In this document: positions 11,844 through 24,600 of the stretch, one piece after another
How the letters are laid out: every line of letters starts with the position of its first letter
Position numbering within the stretch: position 1 is the first letter of the stretch
Assembly (NCBI GenBank): GCA_949361645.1
Contig: OX442436.1
Span: forward strand, 6,117,981 to 6,181,980
Reading direction: 5' to 3'
Length of the DNA stretch: 64,000 bases
Source: Spongilla lacustris
Taxonomy: Eukaryota; Porifera; Demospongiae; Spongillida; Spongillidae
Position numbers and translations under genes: made by a program
Notes under the pieces: generated by a model
Seen by the model: only the letters and a program-made list of their open reading frames with translations
Told to the model about the DNA's origin: nothing
The model's database searches: none

Positions 11844-11953
11844 CCACCTGTTGTTTAATTGATTATATTATTTTAATAATATAATACAAGCGTTGATTAA
11901 AAAACGTTTATTTTCTATTAATATCATTTAGATACGCACGTGGAAACGGGACG
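11844..11953. promoter_or_regulatory. Shared bidirectional promoter, REXO1-like/TTC4
   Basis: The start codons of the minus-strand REXO1-like gene (11843) and the plus-strand TTC4 gene (11954) are 110 bp apart, head to head. The interval is AT-rich, with ATTATATTATTTTAATAATA near 11860-11885, and must contain both 5' UTRs and the core promoter elements. Both genes are housekeeping types, which often share short divergent promoters. No specific factor site is assigned. Confidence 0.6.
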
Positions 11954-14900
11954 ATGGACGCTAAGCGTTCTACTGCTTTGGATATGGACACTGTCATTGA
12001 TGAAGTGCTGGCTAAGAAAGGTCCGCAGAAGTACAGCGAGGGTCTCTCGGAGGATAATTGGGAAGAGGTAACAGTCCTACAACCCACAATGTTGTAATCA
12101 GCTGTTCCATATATATTAATGTTTATTATTAATTGCAGGAAATCGAACAGATCCCCCTGTTTATGACCAAATCGCCCGAAGTCATCGACCCCAAGATATC
12201 GCCTGCCCTCGCCGCTCTGCAGCAGCTCAAATATGAGGATGAGACTCCGTTAAGTGCGTGGAAGCTCCCCCTAGGTTGCCCCTCCTTCCCATACACCTGC
12301 GCCTAGGCTGGGGCCCCTCCCTCCATACACACGTACTACATAAATATGCAGTACATTTTGCCACATTTTAATTTACGGGAATCTACAGGCCATCGCCAAG
12401 TTTCAGTACCTACCCCTTGCCCGTTTAGACCGTGCAAACGCTTACAAGGAGGAGGGCAACTATTTTTTCAAGCAGAAGAAGTACAAGGATGCAGTGGCAG
12501 CATACAGCCAGGCCATCAGGCAGAAGTGTGAGGACCCTACCACCAATGCCATCCTCTATTGCAACAGGGCTGCTGTCGAGTATCACCTTGGTAGGTGTGG
12601 TCTGGTTGTCATAGTACCATGTACCTATCATTGAGACCTATGTTGAAGTTTTTCTCCAACAGACCTATGCTTCTCCAATACCAGTAGACCTATGCTTCTC
12701 CAATACCAGTAGACCTATGCTTCTCCAATACCAGTAGACCTATGCTTCTCTAATACAAGTAGACCTATGCTTCTCCAATACCAGTAGACCTATGCTTCTC
12801 CAATACCAGTAGACCTATGCTTCTCCAATACCAGTAGACCTATGCTTCTCCAATACAAGTAGACCTATGCTTCTCCAATACCAGTAGACCTATGCTTCTC
12901 CAATAACAGTAGACCTATGCTTCTCCAATACCAGTAGACCTATGCTTCTCCAATACCAGTAGACCTATGCTTCTCCAATACAAGTAGACCTATGCTTCTC
13001 CAATACCAGTAGACCTATGCTTCTCCAATACAAGTAGACCTATGCTTCTCCAATACCAGTAGACCTATGCTTCTCCAATACCAGTAGACCTATGCTTCTC
13101 CAATACAAGTAGACCTATGCTTCTCCAATACCAGTAGACCTATGCTTCTCCAATACCAGTAGACCTATGCTTCTCCAATACCAGTAGACCTATGCTTCTC
13201 CAATACCAGTAGACCTATGCTTCTCCAATACCAGTAGACCTATGCTTCTCCAATACCAGTAGACCTATGCTTCTCCAATACCAGTAGACCTATGCTTCTC
13301 CAATACCAGTAGACCTATGCTTCTCCAATACCAATAGACCTATGCTTCTCCAATACCAGTAGACCTATGCTTCTCCAATACCAGTAGACCTATGCTTCTC
13401 CAATACCAGTAGACCTATGCTTCTCCAATACCAGTAGACCTATGCTTCTCCAATACCAGTAGACCTATGCTTCTCCAATACCAGTAGACCTATGCTTCTC
13501 CAATACCAGTAGACCTGTCACCTATGCTTGTCTAACAGACCTATGTTTGACAGCAGATTTTCCCTGCAGGAAACTATCGTTCCTCATTAATGGACTCCAG
13601 ACAGGCAAGGAAGTTCAAACCTGATCATTTCAAAGCAATTGTGAGAGGTATGTATAGAGGGGTGGGAGGATGGGGTGGCCGTGAAGGGTCGGAGTGTACC
13701 TATCCTAATTATAGCACATTTCTTTGACTCAGGTGCCATGTGCTGTGACAAACTGAAGAGATTTGATGAGGTCATAGAGTGGTGTGATGAAGGGTTAAGT
13801 GTACGTCCTCACATGTACTATATGTGTCTCCTATTGGTTCGTTTGCCCCTTATTTGTTTCAGCTTGTATGTCCCCCTATTGGTCATTGTGTTTCTGTATG
13901 GTGTATGTAAATACTGGGACTCCCTGCTATGATTTGTCTTGTGTGTATGTGGGCTGTTTGAACCCAGGCAGATGTCTCCTGACGATGCAGTGCTCGTGGA
14001 ACTCCGCAGCACAGCATGCAAAGAGAAGGTTGTGTTGTTGTTTGGCTGTCTCCATGGTAACAATTTTTTTAATCTTTCCCAAGGTGGTTTTTATAGAAGC
14101 GTCATGACCGAGACCAAAGGAAAGATCACATGACCAACAAAAGCAGAGCTGCTGAGGAGGAGAGGGTGCTGGCCACCATTAAGGCAAGCACACCTGTGTT
14201 ATTGAATAATGTAGTTAATAACTCATTGGTTGTTGTTGGCCTTCAGTCTCATGGTGTCACGTTGGCCCTCGGGGGTGGGCTGAGCCTGGAGGACCCTCAC
14301 CCCTCAGGGAAGAGGGTCCACTTGGACGCAGGTGGCTCTCTGGTGTGGCCCGTACTCTTTCTGTACCCAGAGTTTGGGCAGACCGATTTGGTGGAGGCGT
14401 TTGGTGAAGACCAGACGTTTGAAGTGCACATAGAAGCCATGTTGGGTGATGAGCGTCCCCCGTGGGACACAAGGGGGCAGTACACGCCCCCCAATGTAGA
14501 GGTGTGTGGGGTGCGATGAGGTGTGAGGTGTGCATAAGGTGTGGTGTGCATGAGGTGTGTGGGGTGTGTTGAAGTGTGGGGTGCATGAGGTGTGTGGGGT
14601 GCGATGAGATGTGTTAGCACTCCATTAGAAGTGCACATGATGTGACCAGGTAGGGATGATGTGGGTGCACATGTGACCAGGTAGGGATGATGTGGGTGCA
14701 CATGTGACCAGGTAGGGATGATGTGGGTGCACATGATGTTCATGACCAGGTAGGGATGATGTGGGTGCACATGATGTTCATGACCAGGTAGGGATGATGT
14801 GGGTGCACATGATGTTCATGACCAGGTAGGGATGATGTGGGTGCACATGATGTTCATGACCAGGTAGGGATGATGTGGGGTGCACATGATGTTCATGACC

Positions 14901-15409
14901 AGGTAGGGATGATGTGGGTGCACATGATGTTCATGACCAGGTAGGGATGATGTGGGTGCACATGATGTTCATGACCAGGTAGGGATGTGGGTGCACATGA
15001 TGTTCATGACCAGGTGGGGATGATGTGGGTGCACATGATGTTCATGACCAGGTGGGGATGATGTGGGTGCACATGATGTTCATGACCAGGTGGGGATGAT
15101 GTGGGTGCACATGATGTTCATGACCAGGTGGGGATGATGTGGGTGTGTACTCTCTTGCCAGCTCTACTTTCAAGATCTCTCAACTGATGAGTATGTCCCT
15201 GTCAATCTGCACTCCACATTGAGGAGCGTTCTGGCATTGTCTAGGTATGTGTGTGTGTTCTGTGTGTAGAATGTAGTGTAAGTGTGTGTGTTGTGTGTGA
15301 GCATAGATTTATATGAGTGTGTTCTAGCTACAGGGTGATGTCAGGGACACCATCATTCATCATCTTGGCAGCTGGCACTTCATTCAGAGAACAGTTTCTA
15401 AAACATTAA
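11954..15409 (+). CDS. TTC4: TTC4, HSP90/HSP70 co-chaperone
   Basis: Tetratricopeptide repeat protein 4 (yeast Cns1 family) links HSP90 and HSP70 through its TPR domain. Ten exons: 11954-12067, 12139-12253, 12429-12590, 13570-13647, 13733-13800, 13972-14028, 14097-14183, 14247-14501, 15162-15244, 15328-15409. They total 1101 bases (366 residues; human is 387) with all phases consistent. The order is the family N-terminus (IPLFMTKSPEVIDP), TPRs from RANAYKEEGNYFFK through CNRAAVEYHLG to CCDKLKRFDEVIEWCDEGL, a charged helix (DRDQRKDHMTNK), then the conserved C-terminal domain with SLVWPVLFLYPEFGQTDL and TPSFIILAAGTSF. Intron 7 is GC-AG (ATTAAG|GCAAGC). Introns 3 and 8 carry minisatellites. The gene is divergent from the REXO1-like gene. 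Confidence 0.93.
12650..13535. repeat. 25-bp minisatellite in TTC4 intron 3
   Basis: About 35 head-to-tail copies of AGACCTATGCTTCTCCAATACCAGT are present. The main variants are ACCAGT/ACAAGT, and identity is otherwise very high, implying recent homogenisation. Confidence 0.95.
14625..15145. repeat. 38-bp minisatellite in TTC4 intron 8
   Basis: About 13 copies of a unit beginning GACCAGGTAGGGATGATG and ending CATGATGTTCAT are present. A GGTAGGG to GGTGGGG variant marks the last copies as a sub-block. The start of the same intron is a diverged GTGTGGGGTGCGATGAG repeat. Confidence 0.92.
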
Positions 15410-15500
15410 TTTTATTGGTAAAAAAAAAAGTACTTGGTGCAAGAGATTCTGAGGTTTGCTTATACTTATGTCGCAGAATGATGATGTCAGGGTGATGATG

Positions 15501-16933
<1,433 letters not shown>

Positions 16934-17433
16934 TGTTCAGTATGTCTGACGTACTATGTAGTAGCGGTCATTATATATACCCGCTACGTTTTTTGCATTC
17001 CGAACAGCTGTGCTATGATCGTGGTAGAATTATTTTTTTTGCCTTATATGGGAAAAAAGCGCCGCTAATCTAATCGACTAGTGTGTACAGTCTAATTAAA
17101 AGGCTGTCAAGTTGCCAACACCCAATGATTAGATCACATTACACGTACACGTATATATATATATATATATACCCAACAGCATGTGTCACCTTAACTGGAG
17201 CCTTAGTTTCAGTTGCTATGCACCGGTTAAGGCTTCACCTCCAATTAACCCCACGCCGCGTGACCTCTCGCTTCACCTCCAATTAACCCCACGCCGCGTG
17301 ACCTCTCGCTTCACCTCCAATTAACTCCACGCTGCACGACCTCTCTTGTTAAGTTTTGGGATAAAAATAAAAATTAATGTGTTGCATGCACACTGTTGAG
17401 AATTAAGATTGGCATGTCGGAAGATTGAGAGGG
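16934..17433. other. Intergenic with three 38-bp direct repeats
   Basis: This is upstream sequence of the transgelin-like gene and downstream sequence of the first 5-phosphatase gene. It contains a TA dinucleotide run (about 17152-17171) and three tandem copies (about 17232-17345) of a unit containing CACCTCCAATTAACCCCACG. No gene is seen. Confidence 0.6.
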
Positions 17434-18768
17434 TTATTTGCTCTTAATAGGGAAAGCAGGAGACATTCCAATGAACGTTCTGTAATGTGCTGATCTGTAG
17501 AGCAGGATAAACAGACCTGGCTGCTGTGGCACCTGGAGTGCATCTATCGTCATGGAGAACACCTGTACCTTCTTTCCTACTTTCCCTCGACGCACTGACA
17601 TGTGCTGTGTAAACAAATGTTCCCTTTCGCTGCAGAAGTTGCTGTGATACAGACCCACCCAGTCACGTCTACTCACGACCGTTCCCCCGGCGACCTCAAA
17701 CCTGACAATCACTTGATGTCCTGTGTACCATTCCGAAAGGTGGAATATGACACGAGGGTCAAAGTTGCTGATGTCCACCAGTATCTTCAGCCCAGCGCTG
17801 ACAGCCTTGTGGTCACTGTTCTTTGGCCGCATGTGGATGTCATAATACTCCTGTGAGACCACTGGTTTGGGGTTTGTGTCCGTGATCTTAGGGTACTGCC
17901 TCTCGTGCATTCTCCATAAGACTCTGTCACACCACGCCGGCACACGCTTCTTCCCTTCTGCATCGTAGTCATCTGTGCCTGGCTCGTACTTGTAAGATGG
18001 AGGAAACTTGATGGGCATCTCCACAAAGAAACATAAAGCCGACGTGCCCTCGTCCCCTTTGACCTGCTCCAGTGCAAGTTGGTCGTGTTTGAAAAGTTCA
18101 TGTATCCTCTTCTGATGTAACATCATGGCTACCTCCTCGAAGCTCTTCCCCTCGAGCCGGAAGTTCAGGTCTCCGAACAGCACCATGATGTCGTGTTCCA
18201 TCAGACGGATTCTGGGGAGCTCGGCATTTTCGAAAGCTTGCACCTCAAATATGTCCCGCAGTTCCTGCACCCTCCGGTCATTATTCTCGTTGTGCGGGTA
18301 GAGGTGGCAGTTGGTGAAGCACAGGCCTAGGTCCCCCAATGTGAAGCGAATGCTCGTCGCGCCTTTGTTGCCTACCCAACCTCCAAATCCCGTCTTTGTG
18401 GTGCACACTTCCGCGTCACGTATGTAACAGAGTAGGGACCGCCTGATGAAAACCATGTTGATGATGCCCAGTATCCTGCAGAACGTGAGCCTGACGTAAC
18501 CCCTGGGCGCCAGGTAACTGCCGAAAAGTTCTACTATATCGTCTCTACCGACCACGGGTACGGAAGATACCATCGCGTCTTGGATGCTTTGGTAAGCCTC
18601 TTGTAGGCCGATGACGAAAATGTCCGTCTTTTTAAAGACGTCTCTCAGCGCGGTGCTTTCTTGAGGCATAAAAAGCGCCTCCACGTCCTGCATAAGCGGC
18701 AAGGCAGAGGCCACGTTCCAGGTAATGACGTGAGCGGTGAACTCAGTCTTGCACGAACGAGCAGCCAT
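17434..18768 (-). CDS. Inositol polyphosphate 5-phosphatase, INPP5K-like, copy 1
   Basis: This is a single uninterrupted 444-residue frame. The 5-phosphatase (DNase-I-like) fold runs from about residue 10 to 335: TWNVAS (16-21), GLQE (54-57), GNKGA (132-136), TNCHL (153-157), FGDLNFR (198-204), PAWCDRVLW (277-285) and SDHKAV (318-323), which covers the metal- and phosphate-binding motifs. A C-terminal SKICH-like domain follows (about 336-444, with DWVGLYHSNF). Such enzymes remove the 5-phosphate from PI(4,5)P2, PI(3,4,5)P3 and soluble inositol phosphates, and in INPP5K the SKICH domain directs membrane localisation. It has no introns, although its neighbours are intron-rich, and a paralogue lies upstream in the same orientation. 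The exact INPP5K/INPP5J orthology is unresolved. Confidence 0.9.
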   Translation of the reverse strand: MAARSCKTEFTAHVITWNVASALPLMQDVEALFMPQESTALRDVFKKTDIFVIGLQEAYQSIQDAMVSSVPVVGRDDIVELFGSYLAPRGYVRLTFCRILGIINMVFIRRSLLCYIRDAEVCTTKTGFGGWVGNKGATSIRFTLGDLGLCFTNCHLYPHNENNDRRVQELRDIFEVQAFENAELPRIRLMEHDIMVLFGDLNFRLEGKSFEEVAMMLHQKRIHELFKHDQLALEQVKGDEGTSALCFFVEMPIKFPPSYKYEPGTDDYDAEGKKRVPAWCDRVLWRMHERQYPKITDTNPKPVVSQEYYDIHMRPKNSDHKAVSAGLKILVDISNFDPRVIFHLSEWYTGHQVIVRFEVAGGTVVSRRDWVGLYHSNFCSEREHLFTQHMSVRRGKVGKKVQVFSMTIDALQVPQQPGLFILLYRSAHYRTFIGMSPAFPIKSK

Positions 18769-19186
18769 GTTTTGTTTATCTGGGGATTATTTGTACAGCA
18801 GCAATTCTGGGAGCGCGAAAGAATATGCATGGCCCCACGTATGACTATATTTGTGTAACTCATTGTGCCATGCAGAATATGGCTTATGTTATGTTGAAGT
18901 TCAATTTATTAAACTTTCCAGGGAGAACTAGATAACAAGTGCCGGTGCTTCAGATTCACTTTTTTTTGTTTGTTTGTATTAGGTCATATTAGAATGCATA
19001 ATTTGCTTTTCCTTACGTTAGAATCTTTCATGAACGTACTAGTTGTGCTTTCGTCGTGATGCCTGCGGATACACATGTATGCACACAGCAGTAGCTGTGT
19101 TTGCATGCATACTTGTTCTTACCCCACCACCAAGAGGTGACACATAGTAATATTATTTGGGATGCTTGCATGTCTCAGGGAGGAGT

Positions 19187-19219
<33 letters not shown>

Positions 19220-19524
19220 AGGCCATTGCACTAGTGCCACTGTTTTCCTTTAAGGGTGAATCAAATGGTAGACTCTACGCCCACTTGTGTGTGACTAGAC
19301 AATGCTCACTATACTTAAGTGCAGGCAGGGGATGTCTGCTGGGTGGCTTAAATGTCTTACAGAACGAACATCTACTTACAGCTATTGCGAACAAATATAG
19401 CATATGCACATACATGCACAAAACAACACAAGTACACGCACACAACACATCAGGAACATGTTTGAAGTGTGAACAGAAGTGGCAATACGACTGGAACAGA
19501 TTTAAAATGTGCTGATGCGAACTG
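18769..19524. other. Intergenic between the 5-phosphatase copies
   Basis: The stretch includes a long poly-G run (about 19187-19218). No coding exon is seen. It should hold the promoter of copy 1. Confidence 0.5.
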
Positions 19525-20886
19525 TCAGGACTCAATGATCTCCCATTCGTCTCTGTCTAAGATAGGAAATGCAGGACTCATTCCAATGACCCTACCGTAC
19601 TCAACAGACTTGTATATGAGGACATAGCTGCCAGGTTCGGAGGGCATGTTCTCTTTGCTGATGCTGAAGCAACAACACTGGCTCTTGGTGCTCTCCCCCT
19701 TGCTGACGGGGGTGAGGCTCCAGTGAATATAGTCCTTCTCGCTGGCAAAGTTGGCCGGGTACAGCCCTATCCAGTCCCAGAAGGATATGACGGTGCCCTC
19801 CATCACATCAAACACAATGAGAGCGTCTTGGCTTGTCCTCCACGCCTGGAGGACGAAGATGACCTTGGGGCAGAAGTCCTTGATGTCCACAAGAATCTTC
19901 AGCCCCCCACTCACGGCCTTGTGGTCACTGATCCTCGGCTCCATGTGGATCGAGTAACTTTCGGGCTTGATGACAAACTGTGGGTTAGGGTCTGTGATAT
20001 GCGGGTACTGCCTCTCGTGCACGTTCCAGAGGATCCTGTCACACCACGCGGGGGCACGCTGAGCTGGGCCCTTCCCCAAAGGGCTGAAGTCGTCTGTCCC
20101 TGCAGCGTACTTGTACGATGGAGGGAAGGTGATTGGCATCTCCATGAAGTAGTCGAGGCCGGAGGTACCTCTGTCTCCTCTGAGCTGCTCCAGCCTCAGC
20201 TGGTCGCTCTCGAGCAGGCTTTCCAGCTCGTTCTTGCGGACCATTTCGACCGCCTCCTCGAATCCCTTGTCTTCCAGTCTGAAGTTCAGGTCCCCAAATA
20301 GCACTAATACGTCGTGGTCCGTCATCTGCATGGCTGGGAGGCGCGAATTTTCGAACACCTGCGACTGCAGTATGTGTCTAATCTCACCCATCCTTCTCAC
20401 GTTGTCTTCTGGATGAGGGCTGAGGTGGCAGTTTGTGAAGCACACTCCGAGGTCCCCGAACGTGAAGCGTACGCTAGACGCGCCTTTGATGCCTAGCCAT
20501 CCGCCGAATCCCGTCCTGGTGGTGCACACTTCCGTGTCACGGACGTAGAACAGGAGCTGTCGCCTAATGAAGACTATTAAAAGCACGCCCAGCATCCTGC
20601 TGAACGATAGCCTCATGTAGCCTTTAGGGACGAGATAGCGACCGAACAGTTCCACCGTGTCGTCGCTGCCAACGACGGACGATATGGCTTCGGGAACGCT
20701 TTGGTAAGCCTCCTGTAGTCCGACCACCACAATGTCAGACTTGGAAAGCAGGTCGTTTGGTTGCGAGTCGGATCGGGCGAACTCGAATAAGCAGCGAACG
20801 TCGTTCGGTGAAAGAGGGTTGGACGCAACGTTCCAACTTACGATATGGATATGAAATTCAGTGCGTCTGTCTCCGCTCGTAGCCAT
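19525..20886 (-). CDS. Inositol polyphosphate 5-phosphatase, INPP5K-like, copy 2
   Basis: This is a 453-residue uninterrupted frame, clearly paralogous to copy 1 along its whole length. It retains SWNVAS (17-22), GLQE (56-59), TNCHL (151-155), FGDLNFR (197-203), PAWCDRIL (279-286), SDHKAV (320-325) and the SKICH-like tail (DWIGLYPANF). The one striking change is GIKGA at 132-136 where the family and copy 1 have GNKGA. This Asn is highly conserved near the active-site loop, so activity or specificity may differ. The gene is also intronless, in tandem orientation, about 750 bp upstream of copy 1. An intronless pair suggests one retroposed ancestor that was then duplicated in tandem. Confidence 0.9.
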   Translation of the reverse strand: MATSGDRRTEFHIHIVSWNVASNPLSPNDVRCLFEFARSDSQPNDLLSKSDIVVVGLQEAYQSVPEAISSVVGSDDTVELFGRYLVPKGYMRLSFSRMLGVLLIVFIRRQLLFYVRDTEVCTTRTGFGGWLGIKGASSVRFTFGDLGVCFTNCHLSPHPEDNVRRMGEIRHILQSQVFENSRLPAMQMTDHDVLVLFGDLNFRLEDKGFEEAVEMVRKNELESLLESDQLRLEQLRGDRGTSGLDYFMEMPITFPPSYKYAAGTDDFSPLGKGPAQRAPAWCDRILWNVHERQYPHITDPNPQFVIKPESYSIHMEPRISDHKAVSGGLKILVDIKDFCPKVIFVLQAWRTSQDALIVFDVMEGTVISFWDWIGLYPANFASEKDYIHWSLTPVSKGESTKSQCCCFSISKENMPSEPGSYVLIYKSVEYGRVIGMSPAFPILDRDEWEIIES

Positions 20887-21667
20887 CCTGCAGGTGACAG
20901 CATATATCTACTAGGCTCAGCGAGGATGACAGTTTGGGCCCCGCCTCACTTACAGAGTTGTGATCGCGTTCCCAGACTTCTTTAATGCTAGAATCTACAA
21001 AAACATAAATTATGTGTAAAGTAAACATTGTTGTGTACATGTGCATTGTATACGGATTGCTTTTAACATCATTACTACATTGTATACACTGATACAGGAA
21101 TACACAGGGATACACAGGGATACACAATATACTAGTACATTACACACTACTGCCTCTGAAGTAGTAATGAATGGACTGGTGGTAATGTATATGCCTGCCA
21201 ATATCACTGAGCAAACTGAGAGCATCAGGGCCGAGGGTACCAGAGGTCGCAATTGATTGCAATTGGGACAAAATGACAGCAGAGCGAATTTTCTCCCTCT
21301 TTCTTGCTTCAGCAGTTATGGCTACAGCTCTAGATTAAGTCTTGGTCTCGTTACATTGGTGGCAGCGGTGGGATATGGCAACGGCAATCCACGGTTTAGT
21401 TAGCGCTTCCCGAGATAAGTATGGAAAACTTTGGACTAGGTTTGAGTAGCTCTAGTGCATCAGAAATGTACGAGGCTGCGGAGGTGTCAAAGTCCCAAAT
21501 AAGACACCAGCCAGACTTTAATATATATGTAGGATCTAATTACAGCATTGTAGTAAACATTTTGTATATTATCGGTTACGTCTTCGAATACTAGTAAAAT
21601 ACCATTAATTTACTTTGAAACGTGATCACTCGTGATCTAATTTACAGCACGGTAATAGTAGTGAGCT
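20887..21667 (+). mobile_element. LTR-retrotransposon 5' fragment (Gypsy-like PBS)
   Basis: TGGTGGCAGCGGTGGGAT at 21357-21374 has the form of a primer-binding site complementary to a tRNA 3' end (probably tRNA-Leu). It lies just after a CA dinucleotide that could end an LTR (about 21355). Then comes a 57-codon frame (21421-21594, starting MENFGLGLSSSSASEMYEA) in the place of a gag start, cut short. No pol or second LTR is seen. The 5' boundary of the LTR could not be placed. The remainder is upstream sequence of CCDC93 and of the second 5-phosphatase gene. Confidence 0.4.
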
Positions 21668-24600
21668 ATGTTTGCGGAGGCCACGAAGAAGGCAGCGGCT
21701 GCTCGCTTCAAGCAGCCGGCAACGGATGCAGAGGGCCAGGAGATCGAGGTATCTGTTCCTACGTCCACTTTCTGCTTGAATCGAGCGCAGCGTGTCGCAC
21801 GAACAGGTAGACATTCGGGAGGACGAAGAACAGAACGTGAAGCTGCGGGAGTCCATAGAGTTGCTGCTGGCCGCTGGCTACTTTAGGGCTAGGATAAAGG
21901 GCCTCTCCTCCTTCGATAAGGTACGACGTGGCATGTCTTGGAGTGGTTCCTGCATTGTTTGTCGGACTAGATCATTGGTGGAATGACGTGGTGTATCCAA
22001 GCCAGCAACTTTGATGTGGACGTCGATCTCCTGTTTCAAGAAAACTCGACCATTGGGCAGAAGATGTTAGTAATGGTGATATGTGCACTAGCTGTGTTAT
22101 GCATGTGCAATGTGTGCATGTATGTGTGCTGTGCGTGTATGTGTGTGCATGTGTATCTGTGCATGCGTATGTGCATGTGTGCATGTGTGATGTGTGTACA
22201 TGTGTGCATGTGTGATGTGTGTGCATGTGTGATGTGTGTGCATGTGTGATGTGTGTGCACGTGTGCATGTGTGCATGTTTGATGTGTGTGCACGTGTGCA
22301 TGTGTGATGTGTGTGCACGTGTGCATGTGTGATGTGCGTGCATATGTGCATGTGTGATGTGTGATGTGTGTGCATGTGTGATGTGTGTGCATATGTGATG
22401 TGTGTGCACGTGTGCATGTGTGTGCACGTGTGCATGTGTGATGTGTGTGCACGTGTGCATGTGTGATGTGTGTGCACATGTGCATGTGTGATGTGTGTGC
22501 ACGTGTGCATGTGTGATGTGCGTGCATATGTGCATGTGTGATGTGTGTGCATATGTGATGCGTGTGCACGTGTGCATGTGATGTGTGAGCATGTGTGCAT
22601 GTGTGATGTGTGTGCACGTGTGCATGTGTGATGTGTGTGCACGTGTGGTTCTCGTTTGTGCATTGCGTTGTGAAGGTGTTGGTTGGGGGGAGGGGGCGGG
22701 TTGTAATATTGAAGTAGCCCGACCCCCCCCCCTGGTTTTATTCTCTTTTAATCCAAATTAGTGCACTCACAGAGAAGATTGTAGCAGTCCTTCCTCGGAT
22801 GAAGTGTCCCCACAGGCTGGAGCCCCACCAGATACAAGGGCTGGACTTCATCCACATCTATCCTGTTATCCAGGTGGGCGTGTCTGTGGGAGGGTTGTGT
22901 GGGCGTTTCTGAGAGGGTTATATGAGCTTGTGTGGGAGGGTTATGTGGGCGTGTATGGGAGGGTTATGTGGGCTTGTGTGGGAGGGTTATGTTGGCGTGT
23001 ATGGGAGGGTTTTGTAGGTAGGGCTAGAGCACATTGCAATAGATAGGGCTGGGGAGGAGGGTGAGCCTCTCCCATTGTACACAGTGGCTGGTGAAGCTAG
23101 CCATAGCCACCAAGGAGGAGATGGGAGACTACATACGTGCGTACTCCGAGTCCCAGTTCAACAAGAACCACACAACCCCAGAGGTATGTGTGTGTGCGTG
23201 TGTGTGTGCATGTGTGTGTGTGTGTGTGTGTGTATGTTTGTGTGTGCGCTGCATGTGTGTTGTGTGCACTGTATGTGTTAGTGCTATGTGTATTGTATGA
23301 TGGTGAGTTTGATTGATGTGCCCTTTGGCCACGCCCACAGGATGCAGAGTTTCAGGCTCGTAAACAGAGTGCCACTACCTCCATAGGGAGCGTGAAGGTG
23401 GGTGTGGCTAGGCCTAGGGTTGAGCGCTAAAGGCTATTTTTGCCCCACCATTCGGATATCCGCGGAGGATAATTTTAGATAGCTATTCGGATCAAAATTC
23501 GGATTTTTAATACAGTTTTTAATCATATACATCTATTTGTAACAATTTTATTCAATCACAATCACGTCACAAAACATTTTGTGATGTTTTGTAGGCTGTA
23601 TGTGTTGTACAACCTGGTCCTCTTTGTGGTTAATTAACTTGGTAGGACAACACATGTATAACACATGTATATAGGGCTTGTAGAGCAAAGGGACCGAATG
23701 TGGAACGCACCCCTATTAAGGAACACTAAATCTCATTAAAAATTTAATCAAAGTTATGGGTTTGCAATGTTGGATCATACGCAAATCAATGAATCTGATC
23801 GACCCACTAGTTGCTGGATAAATATCCTTTGGTAAGCTAGGAGTGCAGCATTGTGCTCCTTTGCGACCTCCTGATTTCATTATAGCGTTCATGTACTCTA
23901 ATGCAGCGTTTTCTTCTAGAGCTGCTTTTCTTTTTCTGCGTCGCTCTTCTTTCTCAGCTATCTCTCTCCTCTTCATATCATCGATCCATTGTGCTGAAGT
24001 CATGCACTGAGCTGAACCTTTCAAACGCTTAAATTGAGTACTTGTAGTAGGGATATAGCGTTGTCCTGTGGATCTAATCTTTCGCCATCTGAATTATCAG
24101 TGGTACTTTCTGAACTTTGAGAAGAGGTCCATTCAGCATGTTGCACCTGCTCAGGACATACTGCACATGCAGCCACATAGATGGAGTGGTACTGAATTGA
24201 CAATTTTAGGCATAACTGCAGATCTTCTTCTGTTGTCATTGCAGCAGCCTTGAGATCAACCCGCCTCTTCACCTCTTGTGCCACACCATCCTCAATAAAG
24301 CTTACAATGGTCAGGAAGAGCATCTACCCCACGTAGTGGAGACAGGCCTGTCGTTTATTGGCCATAATTAGGCAACCAGAGGATAGACGTTTCATTTTTT
24401 AGCTAGTAGCACCCGCCCCCTCCCCAAAGTAAACCCCCATGCGGTTGAGTGTTTATATAACAACCCTTTGATGTGGTTGTTCCTTATTCGGTACCTTTCC
24501 CATACATTGAGGTATGTTTGCCGAAAAGTGAGTTTTCGGTACCAGGATTCATAAAACCTTTCCTATGGTTAGTATAGTTGTAATCTACGTTAAATTCTCT

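Noticed and set aside
19723..20301. 192-residue plus-strand frame
   Set aside because: It is the antisense shadow of the second 5-phosphatase gene, whose minus-strand frame carries all family motifs.
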